Source: JABGQS01 sp963674545 (GTDB taxonomy: Bacteria; Bacillota; Clostridia; Christensenellales; SZUA-584). Taken from it: a stretch of 64,000 bases of DNA. Every line of letters begins with the position of its first letter. Position 1 is the stretch's first letter. The translations under genes were made by a program, and so were the position numbers. The stretch covers positions 62,001-126,000 of the forward strand of contig CAXXFB010000001.1 of the NCBI GenBank assembly GCA_963674545.2, read 5' to 3'. Shown here in pieces: positions 34,733 to 43,591 of this stretch. The notes below the pieces were generated by a model that made no database searches, was not told where the DNA came from, and was given only the letters and a program-made list of their open reading frames with translations.

Positions 34733-34762
34733 AAAAGCCGGTTAAAAAAAGCCGGCTTTTAT
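34733..34762. terminator. Bidirectional terminator between convergent genes
   Basis: AAAAGCCGG / CCGGCTTTT, 10-nt loop, flanked by A and T tracts on both sides. Confidence 0.88.
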
Positions 34763-34773
34763 AGTGCATATTT

Positions 34774-35733
34774 TTATGGGTTTACAACATTCACGGGCGC
34801 TCCTTTAATATAGGCAGCTAAATTACTGGAAGCAGTATCCATCAAACGTTTACGGGCGGCTTTTGGCGCCCAGGCTATATGTGGTGTTAAAAAACAGTTC
34901 GGGGCACTAAGCAGAACGTTGTCTGGGGATATCGGCTCTGTGGATACAACATCGGCTGCAAACCAACCGACTTTTCCTGTCTTAAGCGCATCAAACATTT
35001 CATCTTCGACGACAAGCGCACCTCTGGAAGTGTTGATGATTATTACTCCGTCTTTCATCATGGATATACTATTTTTATTTATCATTCCTTCTGTATCCGG
35101 AAAAAGCGGCAGGTGAAGAGAAATAACGTCAGAGTTTTTACATAATTCATCAAACGTAACAAACTTTAGGTTTTCAGTTTCAAGGTCTTCATATACTGTT
35201 CTGCTGTACACCAGAACTTTCATGCCGAAAGCCTCGGCTATTTTTGCCGTAGCACGACCAATTTTGCCAAAGCCTACGATTCCCATTGTAAGACCGTGAA
35301 GCTCTATAAGGGGGTAATCCCAATAGCTGAAATCGATAGAATTAGACCACTTAAGTTCTTTTACTGTGCTGCTGTGATGGGCAACATGGCTGCAAATTTC
35401 CAGTAGAAGCGAAAACACAAATTGTGCAACGGCATTCGTTCCGTATGTTGGTACATTCGTGACGGGAATACCCATTTCTTTTGCGGCTTCAACATCAACA
35501 ATGTTATAACCTGTAGCCAGCACACCGATATATTTAATGGACGGGCAGGCGTCAAGGGTTTGCCTTGTGATGGGTGTCTTATTTGTTATTATTGCGTCAG
35601 CTCCGTCAATACGCTCCACTATTTCATCAGCTTGAGTTCTGTCATAGCAGACGAAATCGCCAAGTTTTTTAAAAACATCCCAGCTTAGATCTCCCGGGTT
35701 CAAAACATATCCGTCGAGTACAACTATTTTCAT
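34774..35733 (-). CDS. D-2-hydroxyacid dehydrogenase (glycerate / hydroxypyruvate reductase-like)
   Basis: 319 aa. The substrate domain includes VLATGYNIVDVEAA; the NAD domain has GIVGFGKIGRATAKIA. The catalytic triad is Arg in NTSRGALV, Glu in DVVSTEP and His in TPHIAW. Preference for NADH or NADPH cannot be settled: the cofactor strand ends VLVYSRT. It reduces a 2-oxo acid such as hydroxypyruvate or glyoxylate. Single gene with its own promoter and a structured leader on the reverse strand. Confidence 0.92.
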   Translation of the reverse strand: MKIVVLDGYVLNPGDLSWDVFKKLGDFVCYDRTQADEIVERIDGADAIITNKTPITRQTLDACPSIKYIGVLATGYNIVDVEAAKEMGIPVTNVPTYGTNAVAQFVFSLLLEICSHVAHHSSTVKELKWSNSIDFSYWDYPLIELHGLTMGIVGFGKIGRATAKIAEAFGMKVLVYSRTVYEDLETENLKFVTFDELCKNSDVISLHLPLFPDTEGMINKNSISMMKDGVIIINTSRGALVVEDEMFDALKTGKVGWFAADVVSTEPISPDNVLLSAPNCFLTPHIAWAPKAARKRLMDTASSNLAAYIKGAPVNVVNP

Positions 35734-35756
35734 TTATATTCCTTTCGAATCTTTTT

Positions 35757-35803
35757 GATATGGGCAGTCATATTCAGCCAAAGTGCAAAAGAAAACCCAT
35801 ATC
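35757..35803 (-). repeat. Inverted repeat in the dehydrogenase leader
   Basis: GATATGGG (35757-35764) and CCCATATC (35796-35803) can pair in the transcript between the start point and the start codon; the loop is 31 nt. The role is unknown. Confidence 0.5.
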
Positions 35804-35808
35804 ATAAT

Positions 35809-35837
35809 ATTATACATACATTTTAAACCCAAGACAA
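35809..35837 (-). promoter_or_regulatory. Promoter of the D-2-hydroxyacid dehydrogenase gene
   Basis: On the reverse strand: TTGTCT, 17 bp, TATAAT (complement of 35809-35814). The remaining AT-rich interval to 36031 holds only this and the divergent transketolase promoter. Confidence 0.7.
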
Positions 35838-35959
35838 CAAATGTTCAGTTCAGAGTGGCTCTCTTTTTATTAGTTGCCCTACATATTAATTAATAAAATG
35901 TAAAACTTTCCATGTAAAGAGATAATAATGCTTTACAAAAAATAATTATTGATTTACTA

Positions 35960-35988
35960 TTGTGTAATTACATTTAAACAGCTATAAT
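35960..35988 (+). promoter_or_regulatory. Promoter of the transketolase operon
   Basis: TTGTGT (35960-35965), 17 bp, TATAAT (35983-35988), 43 nt before GTG 36032. Confidence 0.7.
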
Positions 35989-36031
35989 CAATACATAAAT
36001 ATCGAATAACAATAAATATCGGAGATGTCAA

Positions 36032-36874
36032 GTGACAAAAACAAACGATATAAAAAGAATAATAGACCCGTTGTGCCACAGGTTCAGGATGAAGCTTATA
36101 AAGCTGCTGTATGACGCACAGACAGGGCACCCCGGCGCTTCGCTTTCGGTTATGGAGATAATAACGACTCTGTACTATCTGAAAATGAACGGTATAAATC
36201 TTTATGACGCATGCTGTGCTGAGCGTGACAGGTTTGTACTAAGTAAAGGGCATGCAGCACCGACTCTCTATATAGTGCTTGCAGAGCTTGGATTCTTCCC
36301 GAAGGAAGATCTGACGGGGCTAAGAAGCCTGGGCAGCCATCTTCAGGGGCATCCGTGTGTAGCAAGGACGCCTGGTATAGATTATTCATCTGCACCGCTG
36401 GGGCAGGGGTTGTCTGTTGGTCTTGGACTGGCTCTTGCAGCCAGGCTTGATGGCAGAAGCTATACCACATATGTTGTCATCGGAGACGGTGAAACACAGG
36501 AAGGAATGGTGTGGGAGGCTGCGATGGCAGCTTCGAAGTTCAGGACAGATAATCTCATAGCGATACTTGATAAAAACGGCGTTCAGTTAGACGGCACGAC
36601 AGACGAAGTAATGCCGCTTGGTGACGTTCAGGCTAAGTGGCAGAGCTTCGGGTGGAATACGATAACTATAGACGGGCACGATGCCTGTGCGATCTCAAGC
36701 GCAGTTGATGAAGCAAAAACAGTAATCGGTAAACCGACGATAATAATTGCAGAAACTATCAAAGGCAAGGGTATTTCTTTCATGGAAGGTAGCAACATAT
36801 GGCACGGAAGACCTATTGACGAAGAACATTTCCGGCTGGCTGTCAAGGAACTCGGGGGCTTAGCAGATGAGTAA
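36032..36874 (+). CDS. Transketolase, N-terminal (TPP-binding) subunit
   Basis: 280 aa, GTG start behind CGGAGA. Split transketolases separate this thiamine-diphosphate domain from the pyrimidine-binding partner encoded next. Motifs: HPGASLSVMEI, KGHAAPTLY, the Mg/TPP motif GDGETQEGMVWEAAM and N of LDKNGVQLDG, plus SFMEGSNIWHGRP. With the partner it moves two-carbon units between sugar phosphates in the pentose phosphate pathway. Its stop overlaps the next gene by 8 nt. Confidence 0.95.
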   Translation: MTKTNDIKRIIDPLCHRFRMKLIKLLYDAQTGHPGASLSVMEIITTLYYLKMNGINLYDACCAERDRFVLSKGHAAPTLYIVLAELGFFPKEDLTGLRSLGSHLQGHPCVARTPGIDYSSAPLGQGLSVGLGLALAARLDGRSYTTYVVIGDGETQEGMVWEAAMAASKFRTDNLIAILDKNGVQLDGTTDEVMPLGDVQAKWQSFGWNTITIDGHDACAISSAVDEAKTVIGKPTIIIAETIKGKGISFMEGSNIWHGRPIDEEHFRLAVKELGGLADE

Positions 36875-37796
36875 TATTGCTATGAAAGACGCATACGGTC
36901 TTGCTCTGAGGGAGCTTGGCGCAGAAATGGAAGAACTGGTCGTGCTTGATTCAGACGTGGGCAGCTCCACAAGAAGCATATTGTTCGGGCAGGCTTATCC
37001 GAAGCGTTATTTCAACTTAGGGATAGCCGAGGCAAACATGTGCGGCGTGGCAGCAGGTCTCGCTTCGGCAGGCAAGGTTGCATTCGTAAACACCTTTGCA
37101 GTGTTCATGACGACACGTGCACTCGACCCGGTAACAAGCCTGATATCATACCCGAATCTGAATGTAAAGCTTGCCGGTTCATATGCCGGTCTTTCAGATT
37201 CTTACGACGGCGCAACTCACAATTCGGTTTCAGATATCGCAGTGACAAGGTCGATACCTAACCTCAGCATAGTGTGCGTCTCAGACGCTGTTCAAACTGC
37301 AAAAGCGACAAAGGCTATAGCAAAGATAGAAGGTCCTGTATATCTGCGGCTTAGCAGAGCAGCTGTGCCGGATGTGTTCGGTGAAGATTATGAATTCAGA
37401 TTTGGCAAGGGTGAGCTGTTAAGAGAAGGCAAGGACATAACGCTGATAGCTACGGGATATATGCTTCAGAAGTCGCTGGAGGCGGCTAAGCTGCTTGAGA
37501 CGGACGGTATAAGCGTACGAGTTGTCAATATCCATACGATTAAGCCTATAGACGAAGATATCATACTTGAAAGCGCAAAGAAAACAGATCTTATAGTATC
37601 AGTTGAAGAACACAGCATTATAGGCGGTCTTGGAGGAGCAGTGGCAGAAGTACTTGCCGAAAAGCATCCTGCTAAAATGATAAGGATAGGCATAGAGGAT
37701 TCGTTCGGAGAATCCGGAGATTACGAAGCCCTGCTGGAGAAATTCGGGCTATGTTCAAACATCATTGCCGGTAGAGTACGAAAGGCGCTTAAATAG
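36867..37796 (+). CDS. Transketolase, C-terminal (pyrimidine-binding) subunit
   Basis: 309 aa. Start overlaps the N-terminal subunit gene. The catalytic Glu lies in YFNLGIAEANMCGVAAGLA, followed by GATHNSVSDIAV and a swivelling C-terminal domain (DITLIATGYMLQKSLEAA, SVEEHSIIGGLGGAV). It forms the active heteromer with the upstream product. The operon ends at a clean terminator 70 bp downstream. Confidence 0.95.
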   Translation: MSNIAMKDAYGLALRELGAEMEELVVLDSDVGSSTRSILFGQAYPKRYFNLGIAEANMCGVAAGLASAGKVAFVNTFAVFMTTRALDPVTSLISYPNLNVKLAGSYAGLSDSYDGATHNSVSDIAVTRSIPNLSIVCVSDAVQTAKATKAIAKIEGPVYLRLSRAAVPDVFGEDYEFRFGKGELLREGKDITLIATGYMLQKSLEAAKLLETDGISVRVVNIHTIKPIDEDIILESAKKTDLIVSVEEHSIIGGLGGAVAEVLAEKHPAKMIRIGIEDSFGESGDYEALLEKFGLCSNIIAGRVRKALK

Positions 37797-37868
37797 TCAA
37801 GTATTATGAGAAAATCAGAAGAATAAAAGCTAGGAAGTAATACTATACATTAATATTATAAATAGAAG

Positions 37869-37888
37869 ACGGCATAGGCCGTTTTTTA
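37869..37888 (+). terminator. Terminator of the transketolase operon
   Basis: ACGGC-ATAG-GCCGT followed by TTTTTT. Confidence 0.8.
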
Positions 37889-37936
37889 TTAAAAGAATTT
37901 TTACAGGTATGCAAGTATTATGAATACCCGTATAAA

Positions 37937-37965
37937 TTGTGGATTGATGTGTAATTTGATATAAT
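37937..37965 (+). promoter_or_regulatory. Promoter of the gnd-zwf operon
   Basis: TTGTGG (37937-37942), 17 bp, extended -10 TGATATAAT (37960-37965 core). Confidence 0.7.
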
Positions 37966-38054
37966 ATTATAAAAAGGAAATCCGATAAGGGCAAAGAAAA
38001 TCCGTATTGTTGAATCAAAGCGATATGTGAAGCTAAAAATAATTGGAGGAACAT

Positions 38055-39458
38055 ATGGAAAAACAGCAAGTAGGAGTTATCGGACTTGCAGCGATGGGCA
38101 AAAATCTGGCGCAGAACATTGCGGACCATGGCTATTCGGTATGTGTATACAATCGTTCACCCGAAAAAACGCATGAGCTGCTAAGCGTTTCTCAGGGTAT
38201 GGATATAAAAGCAAGCTATTCCGTTGAAGAATTTGCAAACTCTCTGATAACACCAAGAAAAATAATAATAATGGTCAAAGCCGGAGCTGCTGTAGACAGC
38301 ACGATAGAAAAGCTGATACCATACCTTGAAAAAGGAGATATAATAATCGACGGGGGCAACTCATTCTATAAAGATACAAAAAAGAGATACGACGAACTTT
38401 GGGAGAAGGGATTGAACTTCATCGGAGCTGGTATTTCAGGTGGGGAAGAGGGCGCTAGGCTGGGCCCTGCCATAATGCCGGGCGGCAGCAAAGCCGGTTA
38501 TAAAGAAGTAGAAAAACTGCTTACGGACATTTCAGCGAAGGTTGGAGGCGAGCCTTGCTGTACATACATCGGCGAAGACGGAGCGGGACACTTTGTAAAG
38601 ATGGTACACAACGGTATTGAATATGCGGATATGCAGCTAATAAGCGAAGCGTATTTCATATTAAAGACAATACTAGGACAATCTGTGCCGCAAATGCACA
38701 AAACGTTCAGTGAATGGAACGAAGGAGAGCTAAGCAGCTATCTTATAGAAATAACGTCAGATATAATGACGAAGGTCGATCCTGACACAGGCGGCTATCT
38801 TGTGGATACTATATTAGATGTTGCAGAGCAGAAGGGAACGGGCAAGTGGACCAGTCAGGCAGCGCTTGATATGGGAGTTGCTATTCCGACCATAACAGAA
38901 TCTGTGTTTATGAGATATCTTTCATCATATAAACAGGAGCGTGTCGATGCAAGCCGCATGCTTAAAGGGCCGTCAGGCAGTGTAGTTAGGCTGAATAGCT
39001 TTGCGGAGTCTGTAAGGAGAGCGCTTTATGCCAGCAAGATATGCTCTTATGCTCAAGGATTCAGCCTGATGAGCGCAGCTTCAAAGGAATACGGCTGGGA
39101 ACTGAACCTTGGTGAAATCGCAAAGATTTTCCGTGGAGGGTGTATAATCCGTGCACAGTTCCTGGGGCGGATAACCGAAGCTTATAAAAAGAGCCCTGAG
39201 CTTGCCAACCTTCTTCTGGATGACTATTTTAAAAAAGTCATAGAAGAATATCAGGATGATTGGAGAAAAGTCATAATTGCGTCGACACAAGCAGGGATAC
39301 CTGTGCCGGGGTTCTCAAGTGCACTTGCATATTATGACAGCTACAGAACGGAAAAACTGCCAATGAACCTGCTTCAGGCACAGCGAGACTATTTCGGCGC
39401 ACACACATACAAAAGAGTGGATAAGGAAGGTGTTTTCCATACAAAGTGGAAAGCATAG
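38055..39458 (+). CDS. gnd: 6-phosphogluconate dehydrogenase (decarboxylating)
   Basis: 467 aa from ATG 38055 (TTGGAGGAA just upstream; the TTG inside it is not the start). NADP-binding GVIGLAAMGKNLAQNIADHG with VYNRSPEK, active-site GAGISGGEEGARLGPAIMPGG, Lys of GHFVKMVHNGIEYADMQ and C-terminal RAQFLGRI are intact. It turns 6-phosphogluconate into ribulose-5-phosphate with CO2 and NADPH. zwf follows after a hairpin, so both oxidative pentose phosphate dehydrogenases share one transcript. Confidence 0.96.
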   Translation: MEKQQVGVIGLAAMGKNLAQNIADHGYSVCVYNRSPEKTHELLSVSQGMDIKASYSVEEFANSLITPRKIIIMVKAGAAVDSTIEKLIPYLEKGDIIIDGGNSFYKDTKKRYDELWEKGLNFIGAGISGGEEGARLGPAIMPGGSKAGYKEVEKLLTDISAKVGGEPCCTYIGEDGAGHFVKMVHNGIEYADMQLISEAYFILKTILGQSVPQMHKTFSEWNEGELSSYLIEITSDIMTKVDPDTGGYLVDTILDVAEQKGTGKWTSQAALDMGVAIPTITESVFMRYLSSYKQERVDASRMLKGPSGSVVRLNSFAESVRRALYASKICSYAQGFSLMSAASKEYGWELNLGEIAKIFRGGCIIRAQFLGRITEAYKKSPELANLLLDDYFKKVIEEYQDDWRKVIIASTQAGIPVPGFSSALAYYDSYRTEKLPMNLLQAQRDYFGAHTYKRVDKEGVFHTKWKA

Positions 39459-39472
39459 ACGATAATACTGTT

Positions 39473-39498
39473 CTTTGCCGGATTGTTTCCCGGCAGAG
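39473..39498 (+). other. Intercistronic hairpin between gnd and zwf
   Basis: CTTTGCCGG / CCGGCAGAG stem with a short loop and no T run; a processing or attenuation structure rather than a full terminator. Confidence 0.55.
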
Positions 39499-39518
39499 AG
39501 AATTTAAGGAGAACTAAT

Positions 39519-41033
39519 ATGCAGAACGCAGAAAGCGATAATGCAGGTATGTCAACGATGTTTGTGATATTCGGCGGCACGGGTGATTTGACACACAGAA
39601 AGCTGATGCCCGCCCTATATAATCTGGTTTATGATTCTTTGATGCCGGAGCATTTTTCCATAGTTGTAATAGGAAGGCGAGACAAGACAACAGAGCAATA
39701 CAGGGACGAAGTCTATGAGTCTATAAGCCGGTATTCGAGGAATACAATTAAGAATGAAGACTGGGAGAAGCTGCGCAGCCTGATATATTACTATAAATTT
39801 GATTTTACTGACCACAGCGGCTATGGAGACCTTAAAGTATATATTGAGGAGCTGGAAAAAGAGACTAAGACCGAGGGCAACCGTGTCTTCTATCTTGCAG
39901 TTGCTCCGGACTACTTTGAAACAATCGTCAGCGGACTGCAGACCAGCAATCTTTCGGTATGCCGCGGCAACTGCAGCAAGCTTGTTATAGAAAAGCCATT
40001 CGGTAAAGACCTATATACAGCAAAGCGGCTTAATGAAAGGCTGCTTGATGCATTTACTGAGAACAGCATTTACAGGATAGATCACTACCTTGGCAAAGAT
40101 ATGATACAGAATATAATGGTACTGAGGTTCTGTAACTCTGTTTTCGAGTCGCTCTGGAGCAACAAGTATATAGACAATGTTCAGATAACGCTTTCTGAAA
40201 AAAACGGCGTTGGAACACGTGGCGGCTATTATGAACAGTCCGGAGCAATGCGTGACATGATGCAGAATCACATATTGCAGATACTTTCGCTTGTCGCAAT
40301 GGAGCCGCCTGTAAAGCTGGATACCGACGCCATCCGCACAGAAAAGGTGAAAGTACTGCAGGCTATAGAGCTTTTCACTCCTGAACTGCTGCGGGACAAC
40401 GTAGTTTGCGGCCAATACGGACAAGGTATTGTTGACGGCAGCAACGTTAAAGCTTACAGAGAAGAAGAGAAAGTTTCGCCGGACTCGACCACAGAAACGT
40501 TTCTTGCATTAAAGCTACAGGTGGATAACTTCAGATGGGCCGGCACTCCGTTCTACATAAGAACGGGAAAGCGTATGGGCGCAACAACAGCAGAGATAGT
40601 AATACAGTTCAAAGCGCTGCCAAATATACTGTATTTTAAAGATAACAATATTCAGGAACCGAACCTGCTTGTTATTAAGATACAGCCAAAAGTTGGTGTA
40701 TTTTTCCAGTTCAACACTAAGGATTTCAGAACTCATAACGAGATTGTGGCTTCGAAGATGAACACCAGCCACCTCAGCACAACGATGGGGAACACTCCTG
40801 AAGCTTATGAACGGCTTATATATGACATACTCAGAAGTGATTCAACATTGTTTTCGAGGTGGGACGAGGTTGAAGCGTCTTGGGCGTTTGCAGACAGGAT
40901 AATAGCGTATAAAGAACAAAAGAAATTAAATTTCCCGAATTATGATTCAGGCACCATGGGACCCGTCAAGGCGTTTGAGCTTTTGGCGCGAGACGGCAGA
41001 CAGTGGTGGAACATCACGGAGGAATTAAAATGA
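39519..41033 (+). CDS. zwf: Glucose-6-phosphate 1-dehydrogenase
   Basis: 504 aa from ATG 39519 behind TTAAGGAG. NADP site VIFGGTGDLTHRKLMPALY, substrate and catalytic motif RIDHYLGKDMIQN, VIEKPFGKDL and FYIRTGKRMG are all present. It oxidises glucose-6-phosphate to 6-phosphogluconolactone and makes NADPH. The cyclase-family gene starts within its stop codon (ATGA). A gene for 6-phosphogluconolactonase is not visible in the window. Confidence 0.96.
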   Translation: MQNAESDNAGMSTMFVIFGGTGDLTHRKLMPALYNLVYDSLMPEHFSIVVIGRRDKTTEQYRDEVYESISRYSRNTIKNEDWEKLRSLIYYYKFDFTDHSGYGDLKVYIEELEKETKTEGNRVFYLAVAPDYFETIVSGLQTSNLSVCRGNCSKLVIEKPFGKDLYTAKRLNERLLDAFTENSIYRIDHYLGKDMIQNIMVLRFCNSVFESLWSNKYIDNVQITLSEKNGVGTRGGYYEQSGAMRDMMQNHILQILSLVAMEPPVKLDTDAIRTEKVKVLQAIELFTPELLRDNVVCGQYGQGIVDGSNVKAYREEEKVSPDSTTETFLALKLQVDNFRWAGTPFYIRTGKRMGATTAEIVIQFKALPNILYFKDNNIQEPNLLVIKIQPKVGVFFQFNTKDFRTHNEIVASKMNTSHLSTTMGNTPEAYERLIYDILRSDSTLFSRWDEVEASWAFADRIIAYKEQKKLNFPNYDSGTMGPVKAFELLARDGRQWWNITEELK

Positions 41034-41653
41034 AGATAATAGATATTTCAATGCCGGTGTCTTATGACATGCCTGTTTATAAGGCCAGGGAGGATAAAAG
41101 ACCACATATAAGCGTACAGAGCAGTTTTACGAACGCCTCAGCTTATGAATCAAGGATAGACATGAATATGCACACAGGAACACATATAGATTGTCCGCTA
41201 CATATTTTCGAGGGGGGCAGTACTATTGAGCAGCTGGACCTTTCCAAAGTCATAACAAAATGCAGAGTCTTGGACTTGTGTGATATCCAAAACAGCATTT
41301 CAAGAGAGCATCTTGAAAATAAAAAGATTGATAAGGGCGATTTTATACTGCTTAAAACAAAGAATTCCACTTCCGATATATTGGAAGGGGAATTCGTCTT
41401 TCTTGATAAATCCGGTGCCGAATACCTGAAAGACAAGCAGGTCACAGGTGTCGGTATCGACTCTCTTGGTATTGAGCGCAGTCAGCCAGAGCACGAAACA
41501 CATAAGCTTCTTCTTGGCTCCGGTATAGTCATACTCGAGGGGCTTTTACTCGGCGGCGTAGATGAGGGCGAATACCTTCTTCTTTCTGCTCCGGTTCTCA
41601 TCAAAGGCGTAGAAGCTTCACCAGCAAGAGCAGTGCTTATACTTGACGATTAA
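41030..41653 (+). CDS. Cyclase-family metal-dependent hydrolase (kynurenine formamidase fold)
   Basis: 207 aa from ATG 41030 (GGAGG 7 nt upstream, inside zwf). Signature HTGTHIDCPLH near residue 52 supplies metal ligands and the catalytic His/Asp of the family, with GIDSLGIE and HKLLLGSGIVILEGL downstream. The family opens amides, imides and lactone-like rings. ATGA overlap with zwf means strict translational coupling; a job close to glucose-6-phosphate dehydrogenase, perhaps on its lactone product, is inferred. Confidence 0.85.
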   Translation: MKIIDISMPVSYDMPVYKAREDKRPHISVQSSFTNASAYESRIDMNMHTGTHIDCPLHIFEGGSTIEQLDLSKVITKCRVLDLCDIQNSISREHLENKKIDKGDFILLKTKNSTSDILEGEFVFLDKSGAEYLKDKQVTGVGIDSLGIERSQPEHETHKLLLGSGIVILEGLLLGGVDEGEYLLLSAPVLIKGVEASPARAVLILDD

Positions 41654-41666
41654 GCTCTGCATACGG

Positions 41667-42644
41667 TTATGCAGCTTCTGTTTGTGCCCGCCTTGCAATC
41701 CTTTTAAATATACGAATATAGAATGCCGCAAACTGCACCTGGAATATATAAGATATAGCGATTATCAGCGCAATGCTTGAACCTGCATCTCCGAAAACAG
41801 TCATAGCAATAGCCAGTGCAACACTAAGGTTCCGCATCACAGTTCCGTAGACAAGTGCAGATTTATTATGGTGTTTACACAGATACCGTCCCATAACAGT
41901 TGTGATAACAAAATTCACAAGATAGAAGATAACCACAGGAACGATAAGCCATACGACCATCATCGGGTTTTGCACTATTGCTTTGGATTTTAATGAAGTT
42001 GCTATAAAGATAACAAGTATAATTCCGACGCTTGAAAGCAAAGGAAAGCGCTTTTTCCACTTTGCGTCATATTTTTCCTGACCGATTTTCTTAAGCATAA
42101 TTTTCTTTGTAGCAACACCCAGCACAAGCGGAATAAGAACAACAATTAATATCTGCTTTATTATCTTAAGCGCGGGTATGGTTATTGATTGACCAAAAAC
42201 GAGGTTGAGTATCAGCGGTGCTAAAAATGCACTGAGCAACAGTCCTAAGATAGTTATTTTTATTGCCGCATTGATGTTACCCTTTGTAAATCCGGTCCAG
42301 GATATAGTCATGCCTGAAGTAGGAAGAACAGCCATCAGCATGAACCCGATAAACACTAGCGGTTGTTCACGAAAGAACAGTGAGCCAATCCCGAATGCAA
42401 CCAGCGGTATAACTAAAAAGTTGACCACTTGTGCCAAAACGAGTATTTTTTCGTCCCCGCGGCTGAAAAGCTGTTTTAAATTTATGTTGACCATCATAGG
42501 GAACACCATAATAACTGTCAAAGGAATTATCAGGTTATTCAGAAAGCTGGTATCGGCAAAATACCCTACGACTAAACCTATAATCATTGATAAAAGAATA
42601 CTTAATGCAAGATGCTTTTTAATTACGCTTAATATACTCCACAA
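41667..42644 (-). CDS. Bile acid:sodium symporter (BASS) family transporter
   Basis: 325 aa from TTG 42644, 6 nt after reverse-strand GGGGTG; a longer frame to 42716 lacks a ribosome site. About nine to ten hydrophobic segments; the conserved discontinuous-helix region reads MAVLPTSGMTISWTGFTKGN, and the second one MRNLSVALAIAMTVFGDAGS. The family includes bile acid, pantoate and arsenite/ACR3-like carriers. Here the absence of the ACR3 Cys-rich loop and of ars genes argues for an organic anion. Single gene converging on the zwf operon, 13 bp apart. Confidence 0.85.
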   Translation of the reverse strand: MWSILSVIKKHLALSILLSMIIGLVVGYFADTSFLNNLIIPLTVIMVFPMMVNINLKQLFSRGDEKILVLAQVVNFLVIPLVAFGIGSLFFREQPLVFIGFMLMAVLPTSGMTISWTGFTKGNINAAIKITILGLLLSAFLAPLILNLVFGQSITIPALKIIKQILIVVLIPLVLGVATKKIMLKKIGQEKYDAKWKKRFPLLSSVGIILVIFIATSLKSKAIVQNPMMVVWLIVPVVIFYLVNFVITTVMGRYLCKHHNKSALVYGTVMRNLSVALAIAMTVFGDAGSSIALIIAISYIFQVQFAAFYIRIFKRIARRAQTEAA

Positions 42645-42792
42645 AATAATCACCCCGTTTTTATAATATAAAGCCAATATATAAGAATAAAGTTTTATAG
42701 TATGTAACTTAGTCACATAATTTTGCCCGGATTTTCGTCTTGATTTAAAAAAGTTGTCGGCTCAAAAAAATCGAATCTTTCAATTTACATGC

Positions 42793-42833
42793 AATACAAA
42801 AAAAGCACACATAGGGTGTGGTTTTTTTGTATT
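42793..42833. terminator. Large hairpin terminator, probably of a lost recombinase gene
   Basis: 18-bp stem AATACAAAAAAAGCACAC / GTGTGGTTTTTTTGTATT with one mismatch and loop ATAGG. It stands at the same distance before the GGCGGAG block as the hairpin behind the serine recombinase at 61845-61870. Confidence 0.75.
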
Positions 42834-42986
42834 GGCGGAGTGATTGTATTAATACCTGAATTTCATAAAAGCTAAAACAGAATAATCACTTCAAAAAACG
42901 GGATTTTTAGGTGCTAAATTAAGAAATCCGTGCAAAAAAGGAGTAATTATCATGAAAAACATGTAAACTATCGGTAACGCAAGGTA
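42833..42986 (+). pseudogene. Decayed copy of a parA leader and parA start
   Basis: Aligns along its length with 61874-62020: TGGCGGAG, ATTAATACC, GGTAAAACAGAATAAT (here GCTAAAACAGAATAAT), ACGGGATTTTT, AAGGAGTAATTATCATGAAAAAC. The open frame stops at the fifth codon (ATG AAA AAC ATG TAA) where the intact parA reads ACG CAA. It marks a former insertion of the same kind of element. Confidence 0.8.
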
Positions 42987-42987
42987 A

Positions 42988-43120
42988 TTATTTGCCCCAT
43001 TCATCAATTTCAAAATTAAAATCATTTCCATAACTTATCTATATGTATACTTGCTTCAAACTCCGTATCAAACAATTCTCCGTTTTCTATTTGTACACTT
43101 TTATGGAGCAGGGTCACCAT
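42988..43120 (-). pseudogene. Short frameshifted gene remnant
   Basis: On the reverse strand the DNA reads MVTLLHKSVQIENGELFDTE and on to a Lys, then after a one-base shift SYGNDFNFEIDEWGK and a stop. The codon pattern looks like real protein, but the family is not recognised. It lies directly beside the parA remnant, so it is probably from the same mobile element. Confidence 0.4.
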
Positions 43121-43591
43121 TTTTCAAAAAAAACAGCTTCTGCATTTATGTGGTTTTTGGATATATTTTATCTTATTGGTGCAAAAGGTAGTTAATTAGA
43201 GGTGCAAACTATAGAATTCTACACCTTCCGATTCAATTATTTTTTTGCACTCTAACCAAGTAATTAAAGCAGTTATACAGGGATTAAATTTTTAAATTGG
43301 TAAAATAAATTTTACTAACAGAACGCAAAATAGTTGTACAAATTAAAACGCTTATTTCTTGTTACCGTATTTTTGTTTTCAGTATCAAAAAATAAACATA
43401 TAGTAAGATATATTCGCTTGTTTACTTAAACCTATTGACCCAAAAAACATATCAGTTTACAGTCATGAATATCATAATTAATATAAGTAAATAAATATAC
43501 CGCGAGAGTAAAAAACAAGACAAAGCCTATAAAAAATATTTTGTAATTAAAAAGTAGAATTCGAATAGCGTTAAATTTAAGGAGAATAATT
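43121..43591. other. AT-rich gene-free interval
   Basis: No credible coding region in either strand. A possible promoter for the next gene is TTGACC (43435-43440), 17 bp, TACAGT (43458-43463). The AT-richness and debris upstream are consistent with an integration hot spot. Confidence 0.5.
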
